Positions 15,483-22,221 of a stretch of DNA of 23,740 bases are shown in pieces; position 1 is the first letter of the stretch, and each line of letters starts with the position of its first letter. The notes under the pieces were generated by a model. The model was not told the DNA's origin. It was given only the letters and a program-made list of their open reading frames with translations, and made no database searches. The stretch covers positions 1-23,740 of the forward strand of contig CALNBT010000080.1 of assembly GCA_937874345.1 (NCBI GenBank), in the 5' to 3' direction. The DNA is from an uncultured Prevotella sp. (GTDB taxonomy: Bacteria; Bacteroidota; Bacteroidia; Bacteroidales; Bacteroidaceae). Both the position numbers and the translations under genes were made by a program.

Positions 15483-16247
15483 TTAGGGTTTACTTTCTCC
15501 TTCAATGTATTCTTCCATAAACATATGTTCTCCATCGAACACAGCATAGGTGAATTGCGTAATCCAGTCGCCGAGTATCATTAATCGTGCCTTGCGGCTC
15601 AACACCAGGTCGAGTTCGATATGGCGGTGTCCGTATATGAAATAATCGACATCTTCATGGGTTTTCATGTATTCTTTTGTAAATTGGATGAGGTATTCCT
15701 TGTCTTCACCCATGTATGGCACTTCCTTTCCGTCGATGCGTTTCATGCGACTGTGTTTGGCCCACGACATGCCCAGCCACATTCCCCAGCGGGGATGAAT
15801 GCTATTGAAGAGTACTTGGCAGGTGGGACTATGGAATATCTTGCGCAATAGTTTGAAATTCGTATCGGGATCGCCCAACCCATCACCATGAGCAAGGTAG
15901 AAGACCTTATCGAAAATTTCGGTGGTTAAAGGCTTATGGTGCAGAATAACGCCACATTCTTCTTCCAAGTAACCATATGTCCAGATATCATGATTGCCGA
16001 TAAAATAATGTACTTCAATACCCATATCGGTCAGTTCGCTGATTTTCCCCAAGAAACGTGTATAGCCTTTTGGGACAACATATTTATATTCGTTCCAGAA
16101 ATCGAACATGTCACCTAGCAGATAGATGGCCATGGCCTTGTTTTTGATACTGTCTAAAAACCGTACCAAACGGCGTTCTTGCGTTCGCCTATGGTCAATT
16201 GCCCATGAACCGAGATGTGCATCCGAAAGAAAATAGACGCTTTTCAT
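15483..16247 (-). CDS. lpxH: UDP-2,3-diacylglucosamine diphosphatase (LpxH-type metallophosphoesterase)
   Basis: Hydrolyses UDP-2,3-diacylglucosamine to lipid X and UMP in lipid A biosynthesis at the inner face of the cytoplasmic membrane. 254 residues. All metallophosphoesterase metal motifs are present: SDAHLG (Asp9, His11), LLGDMFDFW, FIGNHDIW, AHGDGLGDPD and IYGHRHIE. The FDFW after GDM and the helical insert about 130-175 (LFNSIHPRWGMWLGMSWAKHS) are typical of LpxH rather than of general phosphoesterases. It is probably the first gene of lpxH-SGNH-anSME, with 12 bases to the next gene. No clear TAnnTTTG was found in the 159 bases upstream. Confidence 0.88.
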   Translation of the reverse strand: MKSVYFLSDAHLGSWAIDHRRTQERRLVRFLDSIKNKAMAIYLLGDMFDFWNEYKYVVPKGYTRFLGKISELTDMGIEVHYFIGNHDIWTYGYLEEECGVILHHKPLTTEIFDKVFYLAHGDGLGDPDTNFKLLRKIFHSPTCQVLFNSIHPRWGMWLGMSWAKHSRMKRIDGKEVPYMGEDKEYLIQFTKEYMKTHEDVDYFIYGHRHIELDLVLSRKARLMILGDWITQFTYAVFDGEHMFMEEYIEGESKP

Positions 16248-16406
16248 ATGATAAGTTTTTAGTTCCGATCGTGAGTTTTGAATTATTGCATGGCATCAGT
16301 AATGGTCAAATGACAAAAGAGGAATAACAGATGAAAGGATTATTCTTCATTTATTGTTGTCCTTGTTATTGATGATCATTCTGGATGCCTTCTCGATGTT
16401 TCCAAG

Positions 16407-16727
16407 TTAATCAAATCCCAATTCCAAACGAGCCTCTTCACTTAGCATACTTTGGTCCCATGCTGGTTCGAACACTAAGTTTACATTGCAACACTTAATG
16501 CCTTCGAGGCTTTCTATTTTGGTTTGAACATCATCTAGGATGTAATCTGCAGCCGGACAGTTGGGTGCCGTGAAGGTCATATCCAGTTCAACAGTCTTGT
16601 CGTCTTTCACATCAATTTTATAAATCATACCAAGATCAAAGATGTTGACAGGAATCTCAGGGTCGTAAACAGTTTTCAATACGTCTACAATCCGTTCTTC
16701 TAATTGCGTTTTTTCTGCTTGTGTCAT
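16407..16727 (-). CDS. SufT/MIP18-family iron-sulfur assembly protein (DUF59)
   Basis: Small cytoplasmic protein of the MIP18/DUF59 family, members of which help to mature Fe-S proteins. 106 residues from ATG 16727 (MTQAEKTQLEERIV); the frame reaches 16754 (MPSIKNVI), but the shorter start fits family N-termini better. Family blocks: VYDPEIPVNIFDLGMIYKI (DPE motif), MTFTAPNCPAADYI with the conserved Cys, and VNLVFEPAWDQSMLSEEARLELGF at the end. In many Bacteroidota a SufT-like gene is part of or near the suf cluster; here sufS lies about 16 kb away. It has its own putative -7 element. Confidence 0.9.
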   Translation of the reverse strand: MTQAEKTQLEERIVDVLKTVYDPEIPVNIFDLGMIYKIDVKDDKTVELDMTFTAPNCPAADYILDDVQTKIESLEGIKCCNVNLVFEPAWDQSMLSEEARLELGFD

Positions 16728-16784
16728 TGTGATAACGTTTTTGATAGATGGCAATGTCTGTCATATTGAGATATGATCAGAAGG

Positions 16785-16792
16785 CAAAGATA
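16785..16792 (-). promoter_or_regulatory. Putative -7 element of the SufT-like gene
   Basis: The minus strand reads TATCTTTG (16792-16785), an exact TAnnTTTG, about 58 bases before the chosen ATG. No clear -33 TTTG is seen. Confidence 0.5.
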
Positions 16793-17083
16793 ACATTTAT
16801 TTTGTAAATATGAAATGATAATGGAACGAAGTTGAATTCAAAGACAAGATGCTTTTAAAATCATGGTTGCTAGATTCAATCCATCAATCTTGGAAATTGA
16901 ATGATAATCGTCTTTACAAGTGCGTGAACAACGTTTGAATACAGGAACAAAATGTCTTATGACAGATAGGTCATCATCGGATTTTTGAGAGAAAAATGGT
17001 CATAATAATCACTCCGTTTTCTCTGGGATGTGAAGAATAATGGCAGGTTTGAAAAAGAAACTTGACTGGTTAAAAAAATAATT
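16793..17083. other. Intergenic region between radC and the SufT-like gene
   Basis: About 290 bases without a plausible gene on either strand. An 8-bp inverted repeat (AGAGAAAA 16988-16995, TTTTCTCT 17017-17024) with a 21-base spacer is the only structure seen and lacks a T run, so I do not call it a terminator. Confidence 0.6.
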
Positions 17084-17845
17084 TTACAGCTTTCCATTTT
17101 CAAGATAGCTGTAGTATTGGCCATCTGTCACGATAATGTGATCTAAAAAATAGATTCTCATGGTTTCGGCAGCCTGTTTTACTCGCTGGGTCAATCGGTC
17201 ATCATCAGTGCTAGGCCTTAGGTTGTTACTGGGATGGTTATGGCAAAGGGCAAGAACTGTAGCATTGCAGAGCACGGCTTCGCGCATGATAACCCTCACA
17301 TCAACCGCCGTTTCGCTAATGCCACCATGGCTAATGCAGACCGACTTGATGAGTTTATAATTTTGATTCATCAATAATACCCATGCTTCTTCAACGTCCA
17401 AATCTTGCATTCTCGGGTGCATATAGTCGTAAATGGCTTGCGGCGATCCGAGGTCATCACGTTCTTCGGCCTTTTCCATGGCTCGTCTTTTTCCTAATTC
17501 GCATGCAGCGATGATGGTGACAGCCTTGGCAGGTCCGATGCCTTTATAGCCTTGCAAGTCATGAATCGTACATTTTCCAAGCGTATTGAGGTTGTTATTG
17601 CATGCCGAGAGCAATCGTTTCATTAAATCAACAGCACTCTCATCCGTTGATCCCGAACCAATTAAAATTGCCAACAACTCGGCATTGGTGAGAGCTGATG
17701 GCCCCAATCGTTCCAGTTTCTCTCGTGGCCGGTCTTCTTCTGCCCACTGATTGATAGTGAGTTTGTTTGTTGCAACATCTGGCTTTTCGCGTTTTTCATT
17801 AGAAAAACCTGTTGTTATTTTCTTTGAATCTTGTCGGTTGTTCAT
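17084..17845 (-). CDS. radC: RadC-family JAB/MPN-domain protein
   Basis: Member of the RadC family; despite the name a role in DNA repair is not established. 253 residues from ATG 17845 (MNNRQDSKK); a frame from ATG 17863 adds MLHCLT, but it lacks any support. Residues about 35-120 are the helix-hairpin-helix part (LGPSALTNAELLAILIGSG; LQGYKGIGPAKAVTI). Residues about 130-253 are the MPN domain with the JAMM metal motif: upstream Glu in MREAVL and LCHNHPSNNLRPSTDDD (His-x-His ... Asp). These are intact, so a metalloprotease-type active site is possible. It follows the glycosyltransferase gene region on the same strand without obvious linkage. Confidence 0.93.
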   Translation of the reverse strand: MNNRQDSKKITTGFSNEKREKPDVATNKLTINQWAEEDRPREKLERLGPSALTNAELLAILIGSGSTDESAVDLMKRLLSACNNNLNTLGKCTIHDLQGYKGIGPAKAVTIIAACELGKRRAMEKAEERDDLGSPQAIYDYMHPRMQDLDVEEAWVLLMNQNYKLIKSVCISHGGISETAVDVRVIMREAVLCNATVLALCHNHPSNNLRPSTDDDRLTQRVKQAAETMRIYFLDHIIVTDGQYYSYLENGKL

Positions 17846-17907
17846 GGTAAGACAGTGTAACATTCAAAGTAAATCGTTATTTTTTGTCGAGCGAAGCCTC
17901 CGAAAAA

Positions 17908-18960
17908 TTAACGGTAGAAGTTCTTTTTAAAAGCAAAGAACTCGTCGTTTCCGAGGAGACATCGCTTATACCAGGCTAAAAGGAATCCCAATCCATAGCC
18001 AATCAGTTGGATATAGGCGGCTCTGATGCTTAACCTACCGATTTTGAAACTGTTGTATTGGTTAGAGGCGTCCATGAAAATGGCAGTTGTATAGATGAAC
18101 AGTGGAGCCAATCCTAACCAAAAGAGCCATTTGCCTAAATCATTCAGCCCAGTACTGTTGGGGAAAACGAAGCAAAAAACGAGTCCAATCACCATCATCA
18201 AGCTGAGAAGGCCAACTCCGATCGTAAAGACTGCGGGAAGCAGGTGCACGAGTTTGAGACTCTTAGGGTATTTCTTGTATAGGTTGATTCGGGCAATGCC
18301 ACTATTGAACACCTGTCTGAAAAATTTGCGAAAATCCGTTCTTCGCTTGTGCCATACCCATGCTTTGGTAAACAATTTGCAGGTATAACCAGCCTCGTAG
18401 ATACGAATAGAAAAGTCGATATCTTCGCCAAAGCGCATTTTACTGAAACCGCCCAGTTTCAAATATACCTCCCTGCGAATTCCCATATTATAGGACCGAG
18501 GGTAAAATTTATCGAGTTTCTTTTTCCCACCACGTATGCCTCCGGTGGTAAAAAATGCCGTCATCGAATACGAGATGGCCTTTTGCTTGTCCGAAAACGA
18601 TGGATGGGCACGGTCGGGTCCTCCAAAAGCGTCAATAGGATTGACCTCTAATTCATCTGCCAGGTAGCAAAGATACCCATGAGGCAAGACAACATCGCTG
18701 TCAAGGATAATGACATATTCTCCTGAAGCACGCTCTACGCCGTAGTTCCTACTGAGGCCTGGCCCACTGTTTTCCTTCAAGAAGTATTTTAAATCCAGTT
18801 GATCTTTATATTTCTTGCACACTAGTTCGCTGGGATGGGTGGAGCCATCCTCAACAATTACCACCTCAAAATCTGAATAGGTCTGGCGTGTAAGGCTGTT
18901 AAGCAACTCGTCAATTTCATCAGGGCGGTTGAAAACCGGAACGATAATACTAAATTTCAT
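17908..18960 (-). CDS. Family 2 glycosyltransferase with C-terminal membrane segments
   Basis: Transfers a sugar from a nucleotide donor, probably at the cytoplasmic face of the membrane for an envelope polysaccharide. 350 residues from ATG 18960 (MKFSIIVPVFNRP); an ATG at 18978 would add six residues. GT-A fold motifs: IIVPVFNRPDEIDELL, VEDGS (nucleotide-binding Asp), NSGPGLSRNYG, ILDSDV (metal-binding DxD), then GFSKMRFGEDIDFSIRI with the ED that often supplies the catalytic base. From residue about 240 three hydrophobic segments follow (VHLLPAVFTIGVGLLSLMMV..., KWLFWLGLAPLFIYTTAIF, AAYIQLIGYGLGFLLAWY). The acceptor cannot be told. It lies alone between radC and efp, with no other polysaccharide genes near. 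Confidence 0.88.
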   Translation of the reverse strand: MKFSIIVPVFNRPDEIDELLNSLTRQTYSDFEVVIVEDGSTHPSELVCKKYKDQLDLKYFLKENSGPGLSRNYGVERASGEYVIILDSDVVLPHGYLCYLADELEVNPIDAFGGPDRAHPSFSDKQKAISYSMTAFFTTGGIRGGKKKLDKFYPRSYNMGIRREVYLKLGGFSKMRFGEDIDFSIRIYEAGYTCKLFTKAWVWHKRRTDFRKFFRQVFNSGIARINLYKKYPKSLKLVHLLPAVFTIGVGLLSLMMVIGLVFCFVFPNSTGLNDLGKWLFWLGLAPLFIYTTAIFMDASNQYNSFKIGRLSIRAAYIQLIGYGLGFLLAWYKRCLLGNDEFFAFKKNFYR

Positions 18961-19047
18961 ATTTATAAGTGCAAGCAATCATGTTGGGATTGATCAGACT
19001 ATTTGTCAATAACCAATGAATGTAGGGTCTCTCTTTTTAAGCAAATC

Positions 19048-19080
19048 GAGGTCACAGCCCAAAGGCAGTGACCTCATTTT
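19048..19080. terminator. Hairpin between efp and the glycosyltransferase gene
   Basis: Stem GAGGTCAC (19048-19055) with GTGACCTC (19068-19075), plus inner GCC/GGC pairs around a CAAA loop. It sits just after efp on the minus strand and is probably its terminator, but the T-rich tail (ATTTTTATTCTTTC) lies on the plus strand; the minus strand has only GATTTGC after the stem. Confidence 0.6.
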
Positions 19081-19122
19081 TATTCTTTCTTTCGAAAAGT
19101 AAGAAAGGGTTTGGCGCGAAAA

Positions 19123-19689
19123 TTATTCGCTTACACGGCTCAGATAGCTTCCGTCGCGTGTGTCAACCTGTATGAGCTCACCTTCATTGACGAACAGAGG
19201 AACGCGTACTTCTACACCAGTTTCGAGGGTTGCAGGCTTGGTTGCATTGGTAGCAGTGTTTCCTTTGACACCTGGTTCCGAACTTGTGATGCGCAAAACT
19301 GTCTTGACTGGCATCTCTGCTGAGAGGATAGTTCCGTCAGAAGTATCTGTAACCACTTCTACAATATCGCCTTCTTTCATGTAATCAACACCCTCTATAC
19401 CTTCTTTTGCAATAGGAATTTGCTCGAAAGTCTCTTGGTTCATGAAGATGTAGCCAGTTGCATCTTGATACAAATATTGGTATGGTCTACGCTCAACGCG
19501 AACATCTTCCAACTTGAAACCAACCTGAAAAGTACGTTCAAGCACACGACCGTCTGCCACATTCTTTAACTTTGTGATCATGACCGTATTACCTTTTCCT
19601 GGTTTTCTGTGCTGAAAATCAATGCAAGTCCAAATTTTACCATCCAGACGGATACAAGTTCCAATCTTAATTTCCTGTGAATTAATCAT
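19123..19689 (-). CDS. efp: Translation elongation factor P
   Basis: Binds the ribosome between the P and E sites and relieves stalling at consecutive prolines. 188 residues, the normal length. The three-domain KOW-OB-OB build is visible: domain I with FQHRKPGKGNTVMITKL, where Lys32 in PGKG is the position modified in many bacteria (Lys34 in E. coli), domain II from about residue 65 (RRPYQYLYQDATGYIFMN), and domain III with the EF-P signature TGVEVRVPLFVNEGELIQVDTRDGSYLSR. It is transcribed divergently from rpmH, and both have their own promoters in the 188 bases between. Confidence 0.97.
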   Translation of the reverse strand: MINSQEIKIGTCIRLDGKIWTCIDFQHRKPGKGNTVMITKLKNVADGRVLERTFQVGFKLEDVRVERRPYQYLYQDATGYIFMNQETFEQIPIAKEGIEGVDYMKEGDIVEVVTDTSDGTILSAEMPVKTVLRITSSEPGVKGNTATNATKPATLETGVEVRVPLFVNEGELIQVDTRDGSYLSRVSE

Positions 19690-19746
19690 TATCTTTATTC
19701 TGTTTTATTGTAATTAACTACATAATACCTATCGTATAAAGTGATG

Positions 19747-19754
19747 CAAAGTTA
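19747..19754 (-). promoter_or_regulatory. Putative -7 element of efp
   Basis: The minus strand reads TAACTTTG (19754-19747), an exact TAnnTTTG, giving a leader of about 50 bases. A perfect 8-bp inverted repeat with one central base (TTACAAAA 19752-19759, TTTTGTAA 19761-19768) overlaps its upstream edge. Confidence 0.6.
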
Positions 19755-19805
19755 CAAAATTTTTGTAAAAAACACACTACATCGAGCTGAAAAGTGTTGA
19801 TATCC

Positions 19806-19836
19806 TTTGTTAATTAGAAAAAAATGCGTACTTTTG
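19806..19836 (+). promoter_or_regulatory. Promoter of rpmH
   Basis: TTTG (19806-19809), a spacer of exactly 19 bases, then TACTTTTG (19829-19836), a full match to the Bacteroidota promoter. The transcript would start near 19843, about 35 bases before rpmH. Confidence 0.8.
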
Positions 19837-19877
19837 CACCCCAAAGTGTATAAATCAATATAACAAAATAAATAACA

Positions 19878-20033
19878 ATGAAAAGAACATTTCAGCCTCA
19901 CAACAGAAGAAGGGTTAACAAACATGGTTTCCGTGAAAGAATGGCAACAAAGAATGGTCGCCGTGTTTTGGCTTCTCGTCGCGCACATGGTCGCAAAAAA
20001 TTGACTGTTTCTGACGAACATCATGGAAAATAA
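19878..20033 (+). CDS. rpmH: 50S ribosomal protein L34
   Basis: Ribosomal large-subunit protein of 51 residues, rich in Arg and Lys. The sequence MKRTFQPHNRRRVNKHGFRE, with RMATKNGRRVLASRRAHGRK after it, is the standard L34 pattern. It is complete, with a TAA stop at 20031, a full promoter in front and a strong terminator behind, so it forms a single-gene unit. It is not beside dnaA and rnpA, its place in many other bacteria. Confidence 0.98.
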   Translation: MKRTFQPHNRRRVNKHGFRERMATKNGRRVLASRRAHGRKKLTVSDEHHGK

Positions 20034-20059
20034 TTTTTTCAATTAGTTCCTAAAGAACT

Positions 20060-20098
20060 AAAAAGCAGCAAAGATCATCTCTGTCTTTGCTGCTTTTT
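20060..20098 (+). terminator. Rho-independent terminator of rpmH
   Basis: A perfect 15-bp stem (AAAAAGCAGCAAAGA at 20060-20074 with TCTTTGCTGCTTTTT at 20084-20098) and a 9-base loop. The T run is part of the stem end. Confidence 0.9.
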
Positions 20099-20167
20099 GC
20101 ATGAATGATGGTCGCACAACTTTGGCCGTTACAGATTATTGTATGCCAGAAAAAACAAGGCTTTTAT

Positions 20168-20198
20168 TTTGAGTTATGTGTTAATTGGTTTACCTTTG
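20168..20198 (+). promoter_or_regulatory. Promoter of the PASTA protein gene
   Basis: TTTG (20168-20171), exactly 19 bases, then TACCTTTG (20191-20198): a full match to the Bacteroidota promoter. It implies a leader of about 118 bases before the ATG at 20323. In the leader a 4-codon frame from ATG 20241 overlaps by ATGA with a 15-codon frame (20252-20299). Confidence 0.75.
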
Positions 20199-20322
20199 CA
20201 AGAGATAGGTACCAGCTTGGTACAAACAACAATCTTCTGTATGTCAAGCTTATGAAGCGGTTGGCATGCGATGAAGTTTATCTTACTATCAAAATGTAAC
20301 TATTCGCATTAAAAGAGGGAGA

Positions 20323-21066
20323 ATGAAATCGTCAGAATTCTTTGGTAAGTTTAAAAGTTCCTATTTATGGCTGAACATCTTCGCAATGGGGATTGTTATT
20401 GTTTTGGCAATCGTAGGCATACGATATGGACTCAATATTTACACTCATCATGGCGAATCAATTGCCGTTCCCAATGTAAAGCATAAGTCCTTTCAGGAAG
20501 CCGAGCGTATCTTGACCAATTTCGGATTCAGAGTTGTTGTCAGTGATACAGGATATGTAAAATCATTACCGCCCAATTATGTGCTTGAACAGTCTATTCA
20601 GCCCGGTGAAAAGATAAAGTCAGACAGGACGATTTACCTTACAATCAATGCATCTAAGTCGCCAACCATCTCTCTGCCCGATATCATTGATAACAGTTCG
20701 TTGCGTGAAGCAATGGCCAAATTGTCTGCCATGGGCTTCAAGTTGGGTCTGCCACAATACATTCCCGGCGAAAAAGAGTGGGTCTATGGTATATTGGTTA
20801 ACGGGAAACATGTGTCTATGGGCGACAAAATCTCCATTGAAGACACATTGATTATCCAAGCAGGAAATGGGATGAGAGACGAGTCTGACTCTGTCAGTTA
20901 CGTCGATCCTGTTTATCCTGAGAACAATTCTTCGTCAAATGGCGATGTTGATGGATTTGAAGAAGTTACTGGGCCGGTAGATGAACATTCATCACCAGTG
21001 TCACCCAGTCAACCATCCAAGACAGATGGTCCGCAAAAAACAGCACCTTCAAATCCGCAAAAATAA
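20323..21066 (+). CDS. Membrane-anchored PASTA-domain protein
   Basis: 247-residue protein with a short cytoplasmic N-terminus, one membrane segment at about 17-36 (NIFAMGIVIVLAIVGIRYGL) and an extracytoplasmic part with PASTA repeats: about 45-110 (SIAVPNVKHKSFQEAERILT ... VLEQSIQPGEKIK ... IYLTINA) and about 112-185 (ISLPDIIDNSSLREAMAKLS ... GILVNGKHVSMGDKI ... LIIQAG). The last 60 residues are a low-complexity Ser/Pro/Asp-rich tail. PASTA domains bind peptidoglycan fragments or act as structural spacers in Ser/Thr kinases and PBPs; here no kinase or transpeptidase is attached. Its neighbours rluD and ddl on the same strand, the latter making D-Ala-D-Ala, fit a role at the cell wall. The start is fixed by the membrane segment and the GGGAG-like purine run before the ATG. 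Confidence 0.85.
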   Translation: MKSSEFFGKFKSSYLWLNIFAMGIVIVLAIVGIRYGLNIYTHHGESIAVPNVKHKSFQEAERILTNFGFRVVVSDTGYVKSLPPNYVLEQSIQPGEKIKSDRTIYLTINASKSPTISLPDIIDNSSLREAMAKLSAMGFKLGLPQYIPGEKEWVYGILVNGKHVSMGDKISIEDTLIIQAGNGMRDESDSVSYVDPVYPENNSSSNGDVDGFEEVTGPVDEHSSPVSPSQPSKTDGPQKTAPSNPQK

Positions 21067-21082
21067 GATTCAGTGACTAGAC

Positions 21083-21112
21083 TTGGTCTCTGATTACGCC
21101 CAAATAACTTTG
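21083..21112 (+). promoter_or_regulatory. Internal promoter of rluD-ddl
   Basis: CTTG with TTG at 21083-21085, then 19 bases and TAACTTTG (21105-21112). The -7 element is exact; the -33 lacks its first T. The transcript would start near 21119, 17 bases before rluD, so rluD-ddl could be transcribed without the PASTA gene. Confidence 0.6.
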
Positions 21113-21135
21113 AAGGGGCACCAAAATAGTATGAG

Positions 21136-22203
21136 ATGTTAGAAGAAACAGAAGATATAGAATTGCTCGAAGACGATGAGCAACAACAGTTATACGAACA
21201 TTTTCGCATCGTTGTAGACAAAGGCCAGGAGCCCTTGCGCATCGACAAATATATGTTCGAACGGCTGCAGCATTCAAGTCGTAACAGGATTCAGAAGGCT
21301 GCGGATGCAGGTTTTGTGCATGTCAACGACCAATCTGTAAAAAGTAACTACAAGGTTCGTCCGCTGGATGTCATCACTTTGATGCTAGACAGTCCACACC
21401 ATGAGAGTTCCATTGAAGCCGAAGATATTCCCTTGGATATTGTTTACGAGGATACTGATCTTATGGTGGTGAACAAACCTGCTGGGATGGTGGTTCATCC
21501 GGGTGCTGGAAACTTTCATGGCACGCTGATCAATGCTGTTGCCTGGCATCTAAAAGATTTGGAGTCATTCAATCCCAATGACCCAGAAGTGGGTCTGGTG
21601 CACCGTATCGACAAAGATACAAGCGGACTGCTGGTTGTTGCTAAAACACCTGTTGCCAAGACAAAGTTAGGACTGCAATTCTTCAACAAGACCACTCACC
21701 GCAGCTATCATGCCTTGGTGTGGGGAAATCTGTTGGAGGATGACGGCAGGATCGAGGGAAATATCTCGCGTGATCCCAAGGACCGTTTGCGCATGAGCGT
21801 CTTCAGTCCTGATAGTGAGGTAGGAAAACCGGCTGTAACCCACTATCATGTACTTGAGCGATTTGGATATGTTACCATGGTTGAATGTATTCTAGAGACG
21901 GGCCGCACACATCAAATTCGTGCGCACATGAAACATCTTGGACACCCTCTTTTCGGTGATGAACGTTATGGAGGGAAAGAAATACTTCGCGGACAGCGCA
22001 GTTCAACATACAAAGCCTTTATACAAAACTGTTTTAAGATTTGCGACCGACAGGCATTACATGCTCGGACGCTGGGCTTTGTTCACCCGACAACAGGTAA
22101 ACAGATGGACTTTACCTCTGACCTGCCCACCGACTTGGAACTACTCATTGACAAATGGCGCAATTATATCTTGGGTACAACCAACGACACTTTTGCAGAA
22201 TAA
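21136..22203 (+). CDS. rluD: 23S rRNA pseudouridine synthase, RluD/RluA family
   Basis: Isomerises uridine to pseudouridine in RNA; by similarity probably 23S rRNA helix 69. 355 residues. An acidic N-terminal extension (about 1-20) precedes an S4 RNA-binding domain at about 30-95 (LRIDKYMFERLQHSSRNRIQ ... FVHVNDQSVKSNYKVRPLD). The catalytic domain contains VVNKPAGMVVHPGAG, the active-site motif VHRIDKDTSGLLVVAK with Asp159, and ETGRTHQIRAHMKHLGHPLFGD. The S4 domain and complete motifs favour RluD over RluA or RluC, but the exact target site is not certain. ddl follows after 18 bases. Confidence 0.93.
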   Translation: MLEETEDIELLEDDEQQQLYEHFRIVVDKGQEPLRIDKYMFERLQHSSRNRIQKAADAGFVHVNDQSVKSNYKVRPLDVITLMLDSPHHESSIEAEDIPLDIVYEDTDLMVVNKPAGMVVHPGAGNFHGTLINAVAWHLKDLESFNPNDPEVGLVHRIDKDTSGLLVVAKTPVAKTKLGLQFFNKTTHRSYHALVWGNLLEDDGRIEGNISRDPKDRLRMSVFSPDSEVGKPAVTHYHVLERFGYVTMVECILETGRTHQIRAHMKHLGHPLFGDERYGGKEILRGQRSSTYKAFIQNCFKICDRQALHARTLGFVHPTTGKQMDFTSDLPTDLELLIDKWRNYILGTTNDTFAE

Positions 22204-22221
22204 ACCACTAAAACATACGAT

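Noticed and set aside
16331..16372. 13-codon frame (MKGLFFIYCCPCY) between lpxH and the SufT-like gene
   Set aside because: Too short, no promoter or conservation evidence, and no context for a plus-strand gene there.
16988..17024. 8-bp inverted repeat after radC as terminator
   Set aside because: The loop is 21 bases, the stem is A/T-rich and no T run follows on the minus strand.
19752..20042. 96-codon minus-strand frame covering rpmH
   Set aside because: It is antisense to ribosomal protein L34, which has full promoter, terminator and family sequence.
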